NCBI RefSeq assembly: GCF_044810985.1
Contig: NZ_CP085242.1
Coordinates: 744,001 to 808,000 of the forward strand
Direction of reading: 5' to 3'
DNA length: 64,000 bases
Source of the DNA: Marinospirillum sp031581385
GTDB taxonomy: Bacteria; Pseudomonadota; Gammaproteobacteria; Pseudomonadales; Halomonadaceae
Positions 24,763 through 33,623 of the stretch are shown one piece after another. The notes below the pieces were generated by a model. It worked only from the letters and a program-made list of their open reading frames with translations. It was not told where the DNA came from and did no database searches. A program made the translations under genes and the position numbers. The stretch's first letter is position 1. Each line of letters opens with the position of its first letter.

Positions 24763-26829
24763 ATGCCCACACAACGCAAGATTCTGGTGACCAGCGCCCT
24801 TCCCTATGCCAATGGCCCCATCCACCTGGGTCACCTGCTGGAATACATTCAAACCGACATCTGGACGCGCTTTCAAAACAGTCGCGGCAATCTCTGCACC
24901 TACGTCTGTGCCGATGATGCCCACGGCACCGCCATCATGCTGCGTGCCGAACAGGAAGGCATTACCTCCCAGCAGTTGATTGACCGGGTGCGCCATGAGC
25001 ATCATGAGGATTTCAAGGATTTTCACATCCACTTTGACAACTACTATTCCACCCACTCCGATGAAAACCGCTACTTTTCCGAGCTGATTTACACGCGTTT
25101 GCGTGACAAGGGCCATATTGCCACTCGCGAAATCGAGCAGATGTACGACCCGGAAAAGGGGCTTTTCCTGGCGGATCGTTTCATCAAGGGCACCTGCCCC
25201 AAGTGCAAGGCGGAAGACCAGTATGGCGACAACTGCGAAAAATGCGGTGCCACCTACACTCCGGCGGAATTGATTGAACCCCGCTCAGCCATTTCCGGGG
25301 CCACGCCGGTGATGAAAACCTCCGAGCACTATTTCTTCAAGCTCCAGGATTTCACCGACTTTCTGCAGGACTGGACACAAACGGGTCGTCTGCAGGAACA
25401 AATCGCCAACAAGCTCAAGGAATGGCTGGATGCCGGTCTGCAGGAGTGGGATATCTCCCGGGATGCCCCCTACTTCGGTTTTGAGATCCCGGATGCCCCC
25501 GGCAAGTACTTCTACGTTTGGCTGGATGCCCCCATCGGCTATCTGGCCAGCTTCAAGAATCTCTGTGAGCAGCGTGAAGACCTCAACTTTGATGATTACT
25601 GGAAGCCGGGTTCCGAAAATGAGGTGTACCACTTCATCGGCAAGGATATCGTCAATTTCCACGCCCTCTTCTGGCCAGCCATGCTCTCCGGTGCTGATTT
25701 CCGCACCCCCAACAGTGTTTACTGCCACGGTTTTGTCACCGTCAACGGGGCCAAGATGTCCAAATCCCGTGGCACCTTCATCAAGGCGCGCACCTATCTG
25801 GATCACTTGAACCCTGAATACCTGCGCTATTACTTTGCCGCCAAACTGACCGGCCGTGTGGATGACCTGGATTTGAATCTGGAAGACTTTGTTTTCCGCG
25901 TCAATTCCGATCTGGTCGGCAAGCTGGTCAATATCGCCAGCCGCTGTGCCGGTTTTGTCAAAAAAGGCGGTGGTATCCTGAGTGAAATGAAGGAACCCGA
26001 GCTTTACGAACGCTTTGTGGCTGCCGGGGATGCCATTGCTGCCGATTATGAGCGCCGCGAATACGGCCGTGCCGTGCGTCAGATCATGGATCTGGCTGAT
26101 GAAGCCAACACCTGGATCAACGATCAGGCCCCCTGGGTGCTGGCCAAGGAAGAAGGCAAAGATGCTGAAGTCCAGGCCATCTGCTCGACTGGCATCAATC
26201 TTTTCCGTGTGCTCATGACCTATCTGGCCCCGGTGCTGCCGGAAATGACGGGCAAGACGCTGGAATTCCTGAAGCTGGATCACCTGAACTGGGATGCTCG
26301 TACCCAGCCTTTGGTCAAGCATGAGATTGCCAAATTCAAACCCATGATCAACCGGATTGACAACGACAAGATTGAAGCCCTGCTGGAAGCCAGCCGCGAG
26401 GATGCTAAAAAGGAAATGGCCCTCAAGGAAGCCAGCGTTGGCAGTAATCCGGGTGGCGAGCTTTCTCCTGAAAACAAAGGCCCACTGCAGGCCGAACCCC
26501 TGGCTGAAGAAATCAGCTTTGATGATTTCATCAAAGTGGATCTTCGTGTCGCTCGCATTGTCCAATGCGAACACGTGGAAAAAGCCAACAAGCTGCTCAA
26601 GCTGACGCTGGATCTGGGTGGCGAAACCCGTACCGTATTTTCCGGCATCAAGAAGGCTTACCAGCCCGAAGACCTGGAAGGCAAACTGACCGTGATGGTC
26701 GCCAACCTGGCCCCGCGCAAAATGAAATTCGGGGTCTCCGAAGGCATGGTGCTGGCTGCCGGTGATGATGACGGCATCTACCTGCTGGAGCCTCACGAGG
26801 GTGCCCAGCCCGGTATGCGGGTGGTTTGA
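24763..26829 (+). CDS. metG: Methionyl-tRNA synthetase
   Basis: A 688-residue class I aminoacyl-tRNA synthetase that charges tRNA-Met. The HIGH motif is seen in YANGPIHLGHLLE, and KMSKS in NGAKMSKSRGTF. A CPKC...CEKC pair (near 145-165) forms the zinc knuckle, and the C-terminal approx. 100 residues (FDDFIKVDLRVARI...) are the tRNA-binding OB-fold dimerisation domain of the E. coli type. ATG 24763 is chosen because the protein then starts at PTQRKILVTSALPYANG; the frame is open further upstream, but without a good start. It leads a same-strand run with fumC. Confidence 0.96.
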   Translation: MPTQRKILVTSALPYANGPIHLGHLLEYIQTDIWTRFQNSRGNLCTYVCADDAHGTAIMLRAEQEGITSQQLIDRVRHEHHEDFKDFHIHFDNYYSTHSDENRYFSELIYTRLRDKGHIATREIEQMYDPEKGLFLADRFIKGTCPKCKAEDQYGDNCEKCGATYTPAELIEPRSAISGATPVMKTSEHYFFKLQDFTDFLQDWTQTGRLQEQIANKLKEWLDAGLQEWDISRDAPYFGFEIPDAPGKYFYVWLDAPIGYLASFKNLCEQREDLNFDDYWKPGSENEVYHFIGKDIVNFHALFWPAMLSGADFRTPNSVYCHGFVTVNGAKMSKSRGTFIKARTYLDHLNPEYLRYYFAAKLTGRVDDLDLNLEDFVFRVNSDLVGKLVNIASRCAGFVKKGGGILSEMKEPELYERFVAAGDAIAADYERREYGRAVRQIMDLADEANTWINDQAPWVLAKEEGKDAEVQAICSTGINLFRVLMTYLAPVLPEMTGKTLEFLKLDHLNWDARTQPLVKHEIAKFKPMINRIDNDKIEALLEASREDAKKEMALKEASVGSNPGGELSPENKGPLQAEPLAEEISFDDFIKVDLRVARIVQCEHVEKANKLLKLTLDLGGETRTVFSGIKKAYQPEDLEGKLTVMVANLAPRKMKFGVSEGMVLAAGDDDGIYLLEPHEGAQPGMRVV

Positions 26830-26856
26830 TTTCCTGAAACCGAAAAGGAGTAGAGC

Positions 26857-28248
26857 ATGGCTAAAGTGCGCTTTGAAAAAGACAGCCTGGGTGAACTGGA
26901 AGTACCCGCTGAAGCCCTCTGGGGTGCCCAGACCCAACGCGCCATCAACAACTTCCCGATCAGCGGTCAACCGCTGCCGGAAGTTTTCATCCGTGCTCTG
27001 CTGCTGATCAAGATTGCTGCTGCCCGTGCCAATGCCGAACTGGATGTCCTGACTCGCGAGCAGGCCGAAGCCATAGAAGCGGCTGCGGATGAACTGCTGG
27101 GTGCTGAGGATCTGATGCGCCATTTTCCGGTGGATATTTTTCAGACCGGTTCCGGCACCAGCAGCAACATGAATGCCAACGAAGTTCTGGCCCACCTGGC
27201 CAGCGACAGCCTGGGTGAAAGCATTGGTGCCAATGATCAGGTCAATGCCAGCCAGAGCAGCAATGATGTGATTCCCACGGCCATTCACGTCAGTGCGGCC
27301 ATCAGCCTGCAGGAGGAACTCCTGCCTGCCCTCTTCCATCTGGAAAAGGTTTGCATGGACAAGGCCGCCACCCTGGAAAACCAGGTCAAGACCGGGCGCA
27401 CCCATCTGATGGATGCCATGCCGGTCACCTTCAAACAAACCCTGGAGGGCTGGGCCGCCCAGATTCGTGGCAATATCCAGCGCCTGGTCAGTCTGCAGCC
27501 CCAGATTCAGGAAGTGGCCCAGGGCGGCACAGCCGTCGGAACCGGTATCAATGCCCCAGCTGATTTTGCCCAACACTTTTGCCACCAGCTCAGCGAACAA
27601 ACCGGCATCCGTTTTGTGCCCGGCGATAACCTCTTTGCCTTGATTGGCTCTCAGGATGCGGCGGTCAGTCTTTCCGGGCAACTGAAAACCACGGCGGTTA
27701 GCCTGATGAAAATCGCCAATGACCTGCGCTGGATGAATTCCGGCCCTCTGGCCGGACTGGGTGAAATTGAACTCGAAGCCCTGCAGCCGGGTTCTTCCAT
27801 CATGCCCGGCAAGGTCAATCCGGTGATTCCCGAAGCTGTGGCCATGGTCGCCGCCCAGGTGATGGGCAAGGATACAACGATCACTGTCGCCGGTCAGTCG
27901 GGTAATTTTGAACTCAATGTCATGCTGCCCTTGATTGCCAGCAACCTGATCGATAGCCTGCAACTACTGACCAACGCCAGCCACCTGCTCGCAGATAAAG
28001 CCATTGCCAGCTTTAACGTCAATGAAGAAAGGCTGCAGGAAGCGCTGAGCCGCAACCCCATTCTGGTCACGGCACTTAATCCGGTGATTGGCTACGCCCG
28101 AGCCGCCGAGATTGCCAAACTGGCTTACAAGGAAGGACGCCCGATTCTGGATGTGGCTGCAGAGCAAACCGACATGACCCGTGACGAGCTGGAGCGACTG
28201 CTCGACCCGGCTGAATTAACCCAGGGTGGTTATCGCAACCAGACCTGA
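26857..28248 (+). CDS. fumC: Fumarate hydratase, class II
   Basis: A 463-residue homotetrameric, iron-independent fumarase that interconverts fumarate and malate in the TCA cycle. The superfamily signature GSSIMPGKVNP, containing the catalytic Ser loop, is present at about residues 310-320. DIFQTGSGTSSNMNANE, VNASQSSNDVIPTA and KTGRTHLMDAMPVTF mark the other two conserved regions. An AAAGGAG ribosome binding site precedes ATG 26857. Being insensitive to oxygen damage, class II fumarases often take over under oxidative stress or low iron, but no regulatory site for this was recognised. It follows metG by 27 bp. Confidence 0.95.
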   Translation: MAKVRFEKDSLGELEVPAEALWGAQTQRAINNFPISGQPLPEVFIRALLLIKIAAARANAELDVLTREQAEAIEAAADELLGAEDLMRHFPVDIFQTGSGTSSNMNANEVLAHLASDSLGESIGANDQVNASQSSNDVIPTAIHVSAAISLQEELLPALFHLEKVCMDKAATLENQVKTGRTHLMDAMPVTFKQTLEGWAAQIRGNIQRLVSLQPQIQEVAQGGTAVGTGINAPADFAQHFCHQLSEQTGIRFVPGDNLFALIGSQDAAVSLSGQLKTTAVSLMKIANDLRWMNSGPLAGLGEIELEALQPGSSIMPGKVNPVIPEAVAMVAAQVMGKDTTITVAGQSGNFELNVMLPLIASNLIDSLQLLTNASHLLADKAIASFNVNEERLQEALSRNPILVTALNPVIGYARAAEIAKLAYKEGRPILDVAAEQTDMTRDELERLLDPAELTQGGYRNQT

Positions 28249-28268
28249 AAGGATGGGACACTAATCAG

Positions 28269-29390
28269 GTGAAACCAGCAAACTTCAGGGAGCTGCTCTT
28301 TCAGCCAGTCATTCAGGTTCAATCCGGGCAGAGAATTCCTGCCATAGATCTTGCCAGGGGATTGGCCGTTTCCCTGATGATTCTGAGTCATGGTGTGGTC
28401 GGTCTTTTACCCTACGAAGACTTCACTGACTATGGTCAGATCCCCATCCACCTGATTACCAAGTTTTCCTCCACCCTGTTCATCATCATCTTTGGCATGG
28501 CTTTGGCAGTTGCTTTCCTTCCCAAGGTAGGCACGGAGGACTGGCCCAGGCTACGAACCAAGCTGCTGATCAATGCCGTGGTGGTGTTTTTCTGGTACAA
28601 AATCCTGACCATTGCCGAGCTGCTCTACCTGGCAGGGCCGGAAAGCATCAAGGAGCACCTTCTTTATCAGGATTTCCCATCCTTTGTAGAAATTCTGGGA
28701 TTTTACGCCCTGGCCTTGCTCTGGGTGCCCTTTGTTCTTCCCCTCTGGGCGAAAACCCCTTTATGGGCACGTTTACTCACCCCCTTGCTGCTAATTCTGC
28801 TGAATATCTGGGTTGGTCAGCATTTTAATTTCTGGGGCATCGGCCAGATTGAAGCTCTGTTTGTCGAACATGAAGATTATTATACCTGGGGCCAACTGGC
28901 CCGCAGCCCGTTAATATTTCTTGGTCTGCTGCTGGGAGAGCTGTTGCTGGTTTGTTATGCCAAACCGGGACGGCGCCTGCTGCTTTTTGCGTTTCTCTTA
29001 TTAGCTTCAGCAATCAGTTTTGGTCTGCTTTTCCTGTTCAGTTTTCCAGACTGGCTGAAAGCGCTTGAACAAATTGCTGCCAACCAGGGGAAACACCCAC
29101 CGGAAATGCTCTTCATGCTCTTCTCACTGGGAGGTGCCCTGGCGTTACTGGCCCTTTCCATTCTTGGGGGCGGTTTGCTGGCTAAACTTTTTTTGCCGAT
29201 AACAGTCATAGGCAGCAACGCGCTGCAAGCGTTCATTTTTCATATTCTGGTGATATTCATTGGTTTTCGTTATCTGCTGGGTTATTGGCACAACGTCAGT
29301 TATGAGTTCGCTCTGACATTCACGCTGTGCCTTCTCCCGGCAACAGCCCTTTGGATCAAAGTCATTTCCTGGATCAAGGCTCATCGATGA
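28269..29390 (+). CDS. Multispanning membrane protein, acyltransferase-like (DUF1624 type)
   Basis: A 373-residue protein with about nine to ten hydrophobic segments. RIPAIDLARGLAVSLMILSHGV near the N-terminus and the late GSNALQAFIFHILVIFIGF resemble the HGSNAT/DUF1624 and OpgC-like membrane acyltransferase superfamily, where the early Asp/Arg and His take part in moving acetyl groups across the membrane. The likely start is GTG 28269, since the next ATG lies inside the first helix. It overlaps the following beta-lactamase-like gene by 4 bp (ATGA), which ties the two functionally; an envelope sugar or peptidoglycan modification role is a guess. Confidence 0.7.
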   Translation: MKPANFRELLFQPVIQVQSGQRIPAIDLARGLAVSLMILSHGVVGLLPYEDFTDYGQIPIHLITKFSSTLFIIIFGMALAVAFLPKVGTEDWPRLRTKLLINAVVVFFWYKILTIAELLYLAGPESIKEHLLYQDFPSFVEILGFYALALLWVPFVLPLWAKTPLWARLLTPLLLILLNIWVGQHFNFWGIGQIEALFVEHEDYYTWGQLARSPLIFLGLLLGELLLVCYAKPGRRLLLFAFLLLASAISFGLLFLFSFPDWLKALEQIAANQGKHPPEMLFMLFSLGGALALLALSILGGGLLAKLFLPITVIGSNALQAFIFHILVIFIGFRYLLGYWHNVSYEFALTFTLCLLPATALWIKVISWIKAHR

Positions 29391-30454
29391 AGTTTTTTGT
29401 TCTTTTCCTTCTCCTTTTAACCCTGACCACCCCCAGCCTGGCAGCCGACTGGCAAAAACAACTCGAAAAAGACCTGGAAACCCTCGACCGGGAGTTTCCG
29501 GGGGACTTGAGTGTTGTGGTTCGGGATGTGGATAGCGGCCAAACGGTGTCTTTGCGTGGTCAGGATCACTGGTATCTGGCTTCAACCGTCAAACTGCCGA
29601 TTGCCGTGGCTTTGTTGCATCAAGTGGATCAAGGAGATATTTCCCTGGATGAAGAGGTCGAGCTGTTTTATTCAGACTATGTCGATGGTGCCGGGCAAAC
29701 CAACTGGCAACCCGCAGGCACCCATTTCACCCTGGAGCAGCTTTATCAGGAAATGCTTCAGGTCAGTGACAATACCGCCACCGACATGATAATAAGAACC
29801 CTGGGTATCGACTCGATCAACCACTACCTGCAAAGCCTGCAACTGGGTGAAATTGGCCCGATTACCACTCTGGCCGATGTCAGACGCCTGGTTTATGGTG
29901 AATTTGATCCAGCTTCCAAAGAATTTACCTCGGAAGAGTTTTTTCGGCTGAAAAAAACTGAAACCCTGGAAGAGCGTCTGGACGTTCTGGCGGATATCTT
30001 TGGCAAGCCGATTTCCCAACTCGGGCAACCCAGCCTGGATGCCGCCTTTGAGGCCTATTACGCCAGTGCTTACAACTCCAGCAATATGCAGACTATCAGC
30101 CGGTTACTGGAGCAACTGGTGACCGGGCAACTTTTAAGCCCGGAATCCACTGACTATCTTCTGGAAACACTCAAGCAGGTCAAAACAGGCGACAAGCGCA
30201 TTAAAGCGGGCCTGCCTGAACAAACGGTTTTTGCCCACAAAACCGGAACACAGCATCGTCGTGCCTGCAATCTGGGTGTAGCCTGGAAAGCTGGCAGCCG
30301 CAATGACCAGGAAGGTGCCGTCATCATTGCAGCCTGCACACGCGGGCCACAGGATCTGAACCAGTCAGAAGCAGCCCTGAAAGCAGTGGGTGAAGTTGTC
30401 ACCGACACAGGGCTTCTTGAAACTCCAGGGAAACGCTCACGTGATGGCATCTGA
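29387..30454 (+). CDS. Exported class A beta-lactamase-like serine hydrolase
   Basis: A 355-residue protein with a clean signal peptide (cleavage after about residue 20). It has the three penicilloyl-serine transferase motifs in class A order: STVK (Ser66, Lys69), SDN (127-129) and KTG (285-287). In class A enzymes an Omega loop with ExxLN follows SDN; here that stretch is replaced by a longer insert (about 150-225) and I see no ExxLN, so efficient deacylation is doubtful. It may be a divergent beta-lactamase (compare PA5542/PIB-1 of Pseudomonas) or a peptidoglycan endopeptidase or carboxypeptidase. It is coupled to the membrane protein gene upstream and overlaps the glycosylase gene by 11 bp. 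Confidence 0.78.
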   Translation: MKFFVLFLLLLTLTTPSLAADWQKQLEKDLETLDREFPGDLSVVVRDVDSGQTVSLRGQDHWYLASTVKLPIAVALLHQVDQGDISLDEEVELFYSDYVDGAGQTNWQPAGTHFTLEQLYQEMLQVSDNTATDMIIRTLGIDSINHYLQSLQLGEIGPITTLADVRRLVYGEFDPASKEFTSEEFFRLKKTETLEERLDVLADIFGKPISQLGQPSLDAAFEAYYASAYNSSNMQTISRLLEQLVTGQLLSPESTDYLLETLKQVKTGDKRIKAGLPEQTVFAHKTGTQHRRACNLGVAWKAGSRNDQEGAVIIAACTRGPQDLNQSEAALKAVGEVVTDTGLLETPGKRSRDGI

Positions 30455-30980
30455 TTCTGATGCCCTGCAGCCCGTCAACAGCTTTGCACCGGTTGAGCCC
30501 ACCAGCTGTCGATTGCTGATTCTGGGTTCCATGCCGGGCAAAGCCTCCCTGGCAGCAACTGAATATTATGCTCACCCGCGCAATGCCTTCTGGCCGATTA
30601 TGGCTGAACTGCTGGGGTTTGACCCCAAAGCCGACTACAGGCTGCGTACTCAGGCATTGCAAGAAGCCGGTATCGGATTATGGGATGTGATGCAGTCCTG
30701 TTTGCGACCCTCCAGCCTGGACAGCGATATTCTGGAAACCAGCATTATCCCCAATGATTTTCCCGGCTGGTTCCAGCGCCATCCTCACACCCACACCGTT
30801 CTTTGCAACGGTGGCAAGGCCTTCCAAAGTTATCAGCGCCATGTACGACCACTGCTGGATGAGCCCTTCCGGCAATTACCGCTGTACCAACTGCCCTCCA
30901 CCAGCCCGGCCCATGCCAGTCTCACACTGCAACAAAAGCGGCTGGAATGGCATAAAATCATGGAAGAATTTTTAAGTTAG
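30444..30980 (+). CDS. DNA-deoxyinosine (hypoxanthine) glycosylase, UDG superfamily
   Basis: A 178-residue member of the uracil-DNA glycosylase superfamily, of the hypoxanthine-DNA glycosylase (HDG, family 6) type. LLILGSMPGKASL provides motif 1, YYAHPRNAFWPIMAELLG is the substrate-pocket segment typical of the group (with the conserved Asn), and YQLPSTSPAHAS is motif 2 with the minor-groove loop. It removes deaminated adenine, and in some members uracil or xanthine. ATG 30444 starts 11 bp inside the preceding gene. It converges on the antitoxin-like gene, overlapping its stop by 4 bp. Confidence 0.86.
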   Translation: MASDSDALQPVNSFAPVEPTSCRLLILGSMPGKASLAATEYYAHPRNAFWPIMAELLGFDPKADYRLRTQALQEAGIGLWDVMQSCLRPSSLDSDILETSIIPNDFPGWFQRHPHTHTVLCNGGKAFQSYQRHVRPLLDEPFRQLPLYQLPSTSPAHASLTLQQKRLEWHKIMEEFLS

Positions 30981-31195
30981 AAGGCTACCGCTTTCATTTC
31001 ATATACTTTCCCATAGCGTGCTGCTGCGACCAAGTCGCCGTTACGCAAAGCATCTCTGACAGCATCCAGTTTACAGGCATCTTCAATACCAAGAGTCGGT
31101 GACCAGGAGGCTTCACTTTCTTCCACCTCCACTTCCACCTCAGCCACATAGCGACCTTCATGCAGGTATTTAATTTTTTTACGCTTACTCATCAT
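30977..31195 (-). CDS. Antitoxin-like partner of the DUF4258 gene
   Basis: A 72-residue acidic protein: basic N-terminus (MMSKRKKIKYLHEGRY), a Val/Glu-alternating strand (VAEVEVEVEESEASWSP) and a helix pair containing LEDACKLDAVRDAL-like spacing (IEDACKLDAVRDALRNGDL), ending AARYGKVYEMKAV. This pattern is common in small proteins encoded after DUF4258 toxins. Its ATG overlaps the DUF4258 stop by 4 bp, so both are made from one mRNA. It shows no classic DNA-binding fold that I can name. The antitoxin assignment rests on the pair arrangement. Confidence 0.7.
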   Translation of the reverse strand: MMSKRKKIKYLHEGRYVAEVEVEVEESEASWSPTLGIEDACKLDAVRDALRNGDLVAAARYGKVYEMKAVAF

Positions 31196-31515
31196 TTCAG
31201 CCTCTCAAGAAAGTCATCACTCCAGCGCCTTGGATCTGGACGATAAGCTGTAACCAGTACTGCTGGCTTAGCGTAGCCTTTGGGGATTCCCCAGACGACA
31301 TGAACCGGCAGATCACTTTCATCTCGTTGTAAAAGCAAAATACTGGCTCCTTTGGGAAAATCAGGATATTCCTCCACAACTAGAGCGTTGGGGACATCCT
31401 TAAGTATTTGACCTACTCCCAACTCATCCTCAGCCAGCTCATCATAGCCATGCTCCGAAATCCGAACTTCCCCACTGCCAACCAGATTCTTAATTTTTAT
31501 GTACAAGTCAGACAT
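31192..31515 (-). CDS. DUF4258 family protein, toxin-like
   Basis: A 107-residue protein of the DUF4258 family, related in fold to RelE/BrnT-type small RNases. RISEHGYDELAEDELGVGQILKDV holds the conserved His-Ala/Gly-x-x-x-x-Glu region, followed by VVEEYPDFPKGASILLLQRD, PVHVVWGIPKG and VLVTAYRPDPRRW, where the final Tyr-Arg-Pro-Asp is usual. It precedes a small acidic partner with a 4-bp overlap. Together they look like an intact type II toxin-antitoxin module, in contrast to the decayed pair near 10.7 kb. Cleavage activity and target are not established. Confidence 0.78.
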   Translation of the reverse strand: MSDLYIKIKNLVGSGEVRISEHGYDELAEDELGVGQILKDVPNALVVEEYPDFPKGASILLLQRDESDLPVHVVWGIPKGYAKPAVLVTAYRPDPRRWSDDFLERLK

Positions 31516-31551
31516 ACTTACTTCCCTGCATCAACTCCAATCAATTTTATT

Positions 31552-33522
31552 CTAGTCAAGTAAGTCACTAAACCCCAGCACAACGACCTGATCTTCCGGT
31601 TGCAAAGCCAGGAGCTGGCTGCGTAGCGGGTTGAGTTGCAGGCGTTTCCCGGGAGCGGCCTGAGGCCGATAAACACCCAGAGCCAGCTCACCTTTTTGTT
31701 CTGCGGTGGTTTGAAGATCTATAAAGGAAGCCTCTGAATCCAGTTGATACCTGTCCTGCGGGTGGAAAAATATTTCTGCACCGCCCACGGTGAACAATTC
31801 TTCAAACACCACACGAATCTCCCGGCGCATGGCGATTTGCGCCAGCAGGTGGCTGAGAATGACCGGGCTGACCAGCACTTCCGTGTGGGGAAGATTCAGC
31901 AGGGTTTCGTTGTCAGGATCACTCAACTCCAGAATGATCTGGGGGCGTTGCGGCAATTTCTCCACCAGACCTTCCAGTTGCAAGTGTCCGACCAGGGCAC
32001 GGGCATCAGCTTCTTCCCCGGATACCAGATGATCGCTGCTGAGCAGAAGGATGGAAGCATAGCTGGCCAGATCCAAACGTCGCAGCTCTTCTTCAACCAT
32101 GTAATCAGCCTGATGATGGCGATATTTCAGATTGGATGCCCCGGAAGGATTGCCCGGATAATGATGGATGGCTTTCTCACGCATTTTCACCGGGAGAACT
32201 GAAACCAGATCAACATCAAAAGTCCGATGAGAATAGCTGGCCATTTCAGTCAGCAAAGCAGGCACCCGGCGATTCCAGCCCAATACCAGCACTCGTTGAT
32301 GCACAACAGCCTCTTTTTGGCTGGTCATGACTTCCGGTGAGTGGCTTGCAGTCACTTGGGACGGCGTGATGCGCTGGATCTGGGGCTGGGTGGCATCATA
32401 GTCACTGGCCATAAAGACCACCCGATCGCCTTCTTCGACTTTTGAGTCTCTGGGTGCCAGCAAATCCACTTTCCAGCCATCTGCATCCGGTTTCAATAAC
32501 CCCAGTATCAGAGCATCGGGGCAAGCCTGTGCCAATTCCTGCAGGCTATGGCCGATCAGGGCCGGAGCAGAGCGCACCAGAATCTCGTTGCCATCCGCTG
32601 CGGTCAGCAGTTCATTGTAAACAGCCGCCAGCCCTGGATGAATCAGGTTTTGCACCAGAAGGCGACTGATGGTGGCGTCACTGGCGACCACCTCCAGAGG
32701 GCCGGGATAGGCCCGCCGGGCCACGGGCAGTTTATGGAGATCCTGCAACTCGGCCACCATCAGAGGGAGCGCCCGATCCGCGGCACGCCCCTGGGCCGTA
32801 ATCGACAAAAGGGCCTTGAGCGTCTCCACATCTGCACTCACCAGGTTATCCGGCCCCTGAACATGGCTGGGCAGAAGAATAGCAGAGGCATCCAGGCAGG
32901 CCACACGGCTAAGGGCATCCGGCTGAATGGCCGTCCCGGCTCGCAAAATCACCTGCCGGGCCCGGCTGCCGATTCCGGCCTCGTTCACCAACTCCAGTCT
33001 TGAGGCGGCAGAAGCCTCGGTGGACAAAACCACCAGCCTCAAACGACTGGCGGCATTGCGTTCCAGAAAACGCTGCATCTGGCGGGAAGGCCCCAGTAGC
33101 TCACGCACCAGAGGCAGAGTACGGTTATTCCAGCCCAGCACGACCAGGTGGTTCTTCAGAGTGACGGGAGTTAATCCACGTTCCAGGTTATCCATGATGC
33201 TGATCAATTTACGGGTCATGATGGCGACCAGAGCACCCAGGAAAACCACATAGCCACTCACCGTCAGCAGGGTGGAAATCAGGCGTATCCAGGCCCCTTC
33301 ATCATCGCCCAGATAGCCGGGATCGGTCAGGCGCAGAAAAGCCCACCAGATGGCAGAACGCAAATCGGGAAAAGCATCACCGGACCAGGCCACCAAAGCC
33401 CCGCCCACCACGGAAATCAAGCCAATAAAAAGGAGAACAACCAGCAGTTGAAAACCGGCTCCCTTGATGAATTGGCGTTCAACGAAGAATTTGATGCGGT
33501 GAATGAAACCCAATTTCAGCAT
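31552..33522 (-). CDS. CASTOR/POLLUX-like ion channel with RCK domains
   Basis: A 656-residue protein. Two membrane helices (about 25-47 and 82-107) flank a pore loop, WAFLRLTDPGYLGDD, without the TVGYG filter of K+ channels; this is the layout of the CASTOR/POLLUX/DMI1 group, known from plants and present in many bacteria. Two tandem RCK/TrkA-N-like units follow, each opening with a Rossmann strand: HLVVLGWNNRTLPLVREL (about 126) and RVLVLGWNRRVPALLTEM (about 405). In plants these channels gate Ca2+ or K+; here the ion is unknown. ATG 33522 has AGAGGA at good spacing, better than a GTG two codons up. Monocistronic, before the cold-shock gene terminator. Confidence 0.84.
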   Translation of the reverse strand: MLKLGFIHRIKFFVERQFIKGAGFQLLVVLLFIGLISVVGGALVAWSGDAFPDLRSAIWWAFLRLTDPGYLGDDEGAWIRLISTLLTVSGYVVFLGALVAIMTRKLISIMDNLERGLTPVTLKNHLVVLGWNNRTLPLVRELLGPSRQMQRFLERNAASRLRLVVLSTEASAASRLELVNEAGIGSRARQVILRAGTAIQPDALSRVACLDASAILLPSHVQGPDNLVSADVETLKALLSITAQGRAADRALPLMVAELQDLHKLPVARRAYPGPLEVVASDATISRLLVQNLIHPGLAAVYNELLTAADGNEILVRSAPALIGHSLQELAQACPDALILGLLKPDADGWKVDLLAPRDSKVEEGDRVVFMASDYDATQPQIQRITPSQVTASHSPEVMTSQKEAVVHQRVLVLGWNRRVPALLTEMASYSHRTFDVDLVSVLPVKMREKAIHHYPGNPSGASNLKYRHHQADYMVEEELRRLDLASYASILLLSSDHLVSGEEADARALVGHLQLEGLVEKLPQRPQIILELSDPDNETLLNLPHTEVLVSPVILSHLLAQIAMRREIRVVFEELFTVGGAEIFFHPQDRYQLDSEASFIDLQTTAEQKGELALGVYRPQAAPGKRLQLNPLRSQLLALQPEDQVVVLGFSDLLD

Positions 33523-33571
33523 TTCCACTTCCTCTGGATTGAAAAACAGGGGTTGAGTAAAAATCAGGCAT

Positions 33572-33599
33572 AAAAAAACCCACCAAAAGAGGTGGGTTT
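33572..33599 (-). terminator. Rho-independent terminator of the cold-shock gene
   Basis: Read on the minus strand: a 9-bp stem (arms AAACCCACC / GGTGGGTTT) with a 6-base loop at 33576-33599, then a run of T (seven A on the plus strand, 33572-33578). It lies about 25 bp after the cold-shock stop and separates that gene from the channel gene. Confidence 0.88.
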
Positions 33600-33623
33600 C
33601 TCGTCAAACTGGATTACAAGTTA

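Noticed and set aside
25285..27963. Very long open frame (892 codons) on the minus strand opposite metG and fumC
   Set aside because: It lies wholly antisense to two clear housekeeping genes, has low-complexity Gly/Gln/Phe-rich content and matches no family; it reflects codon bias of the real genes.
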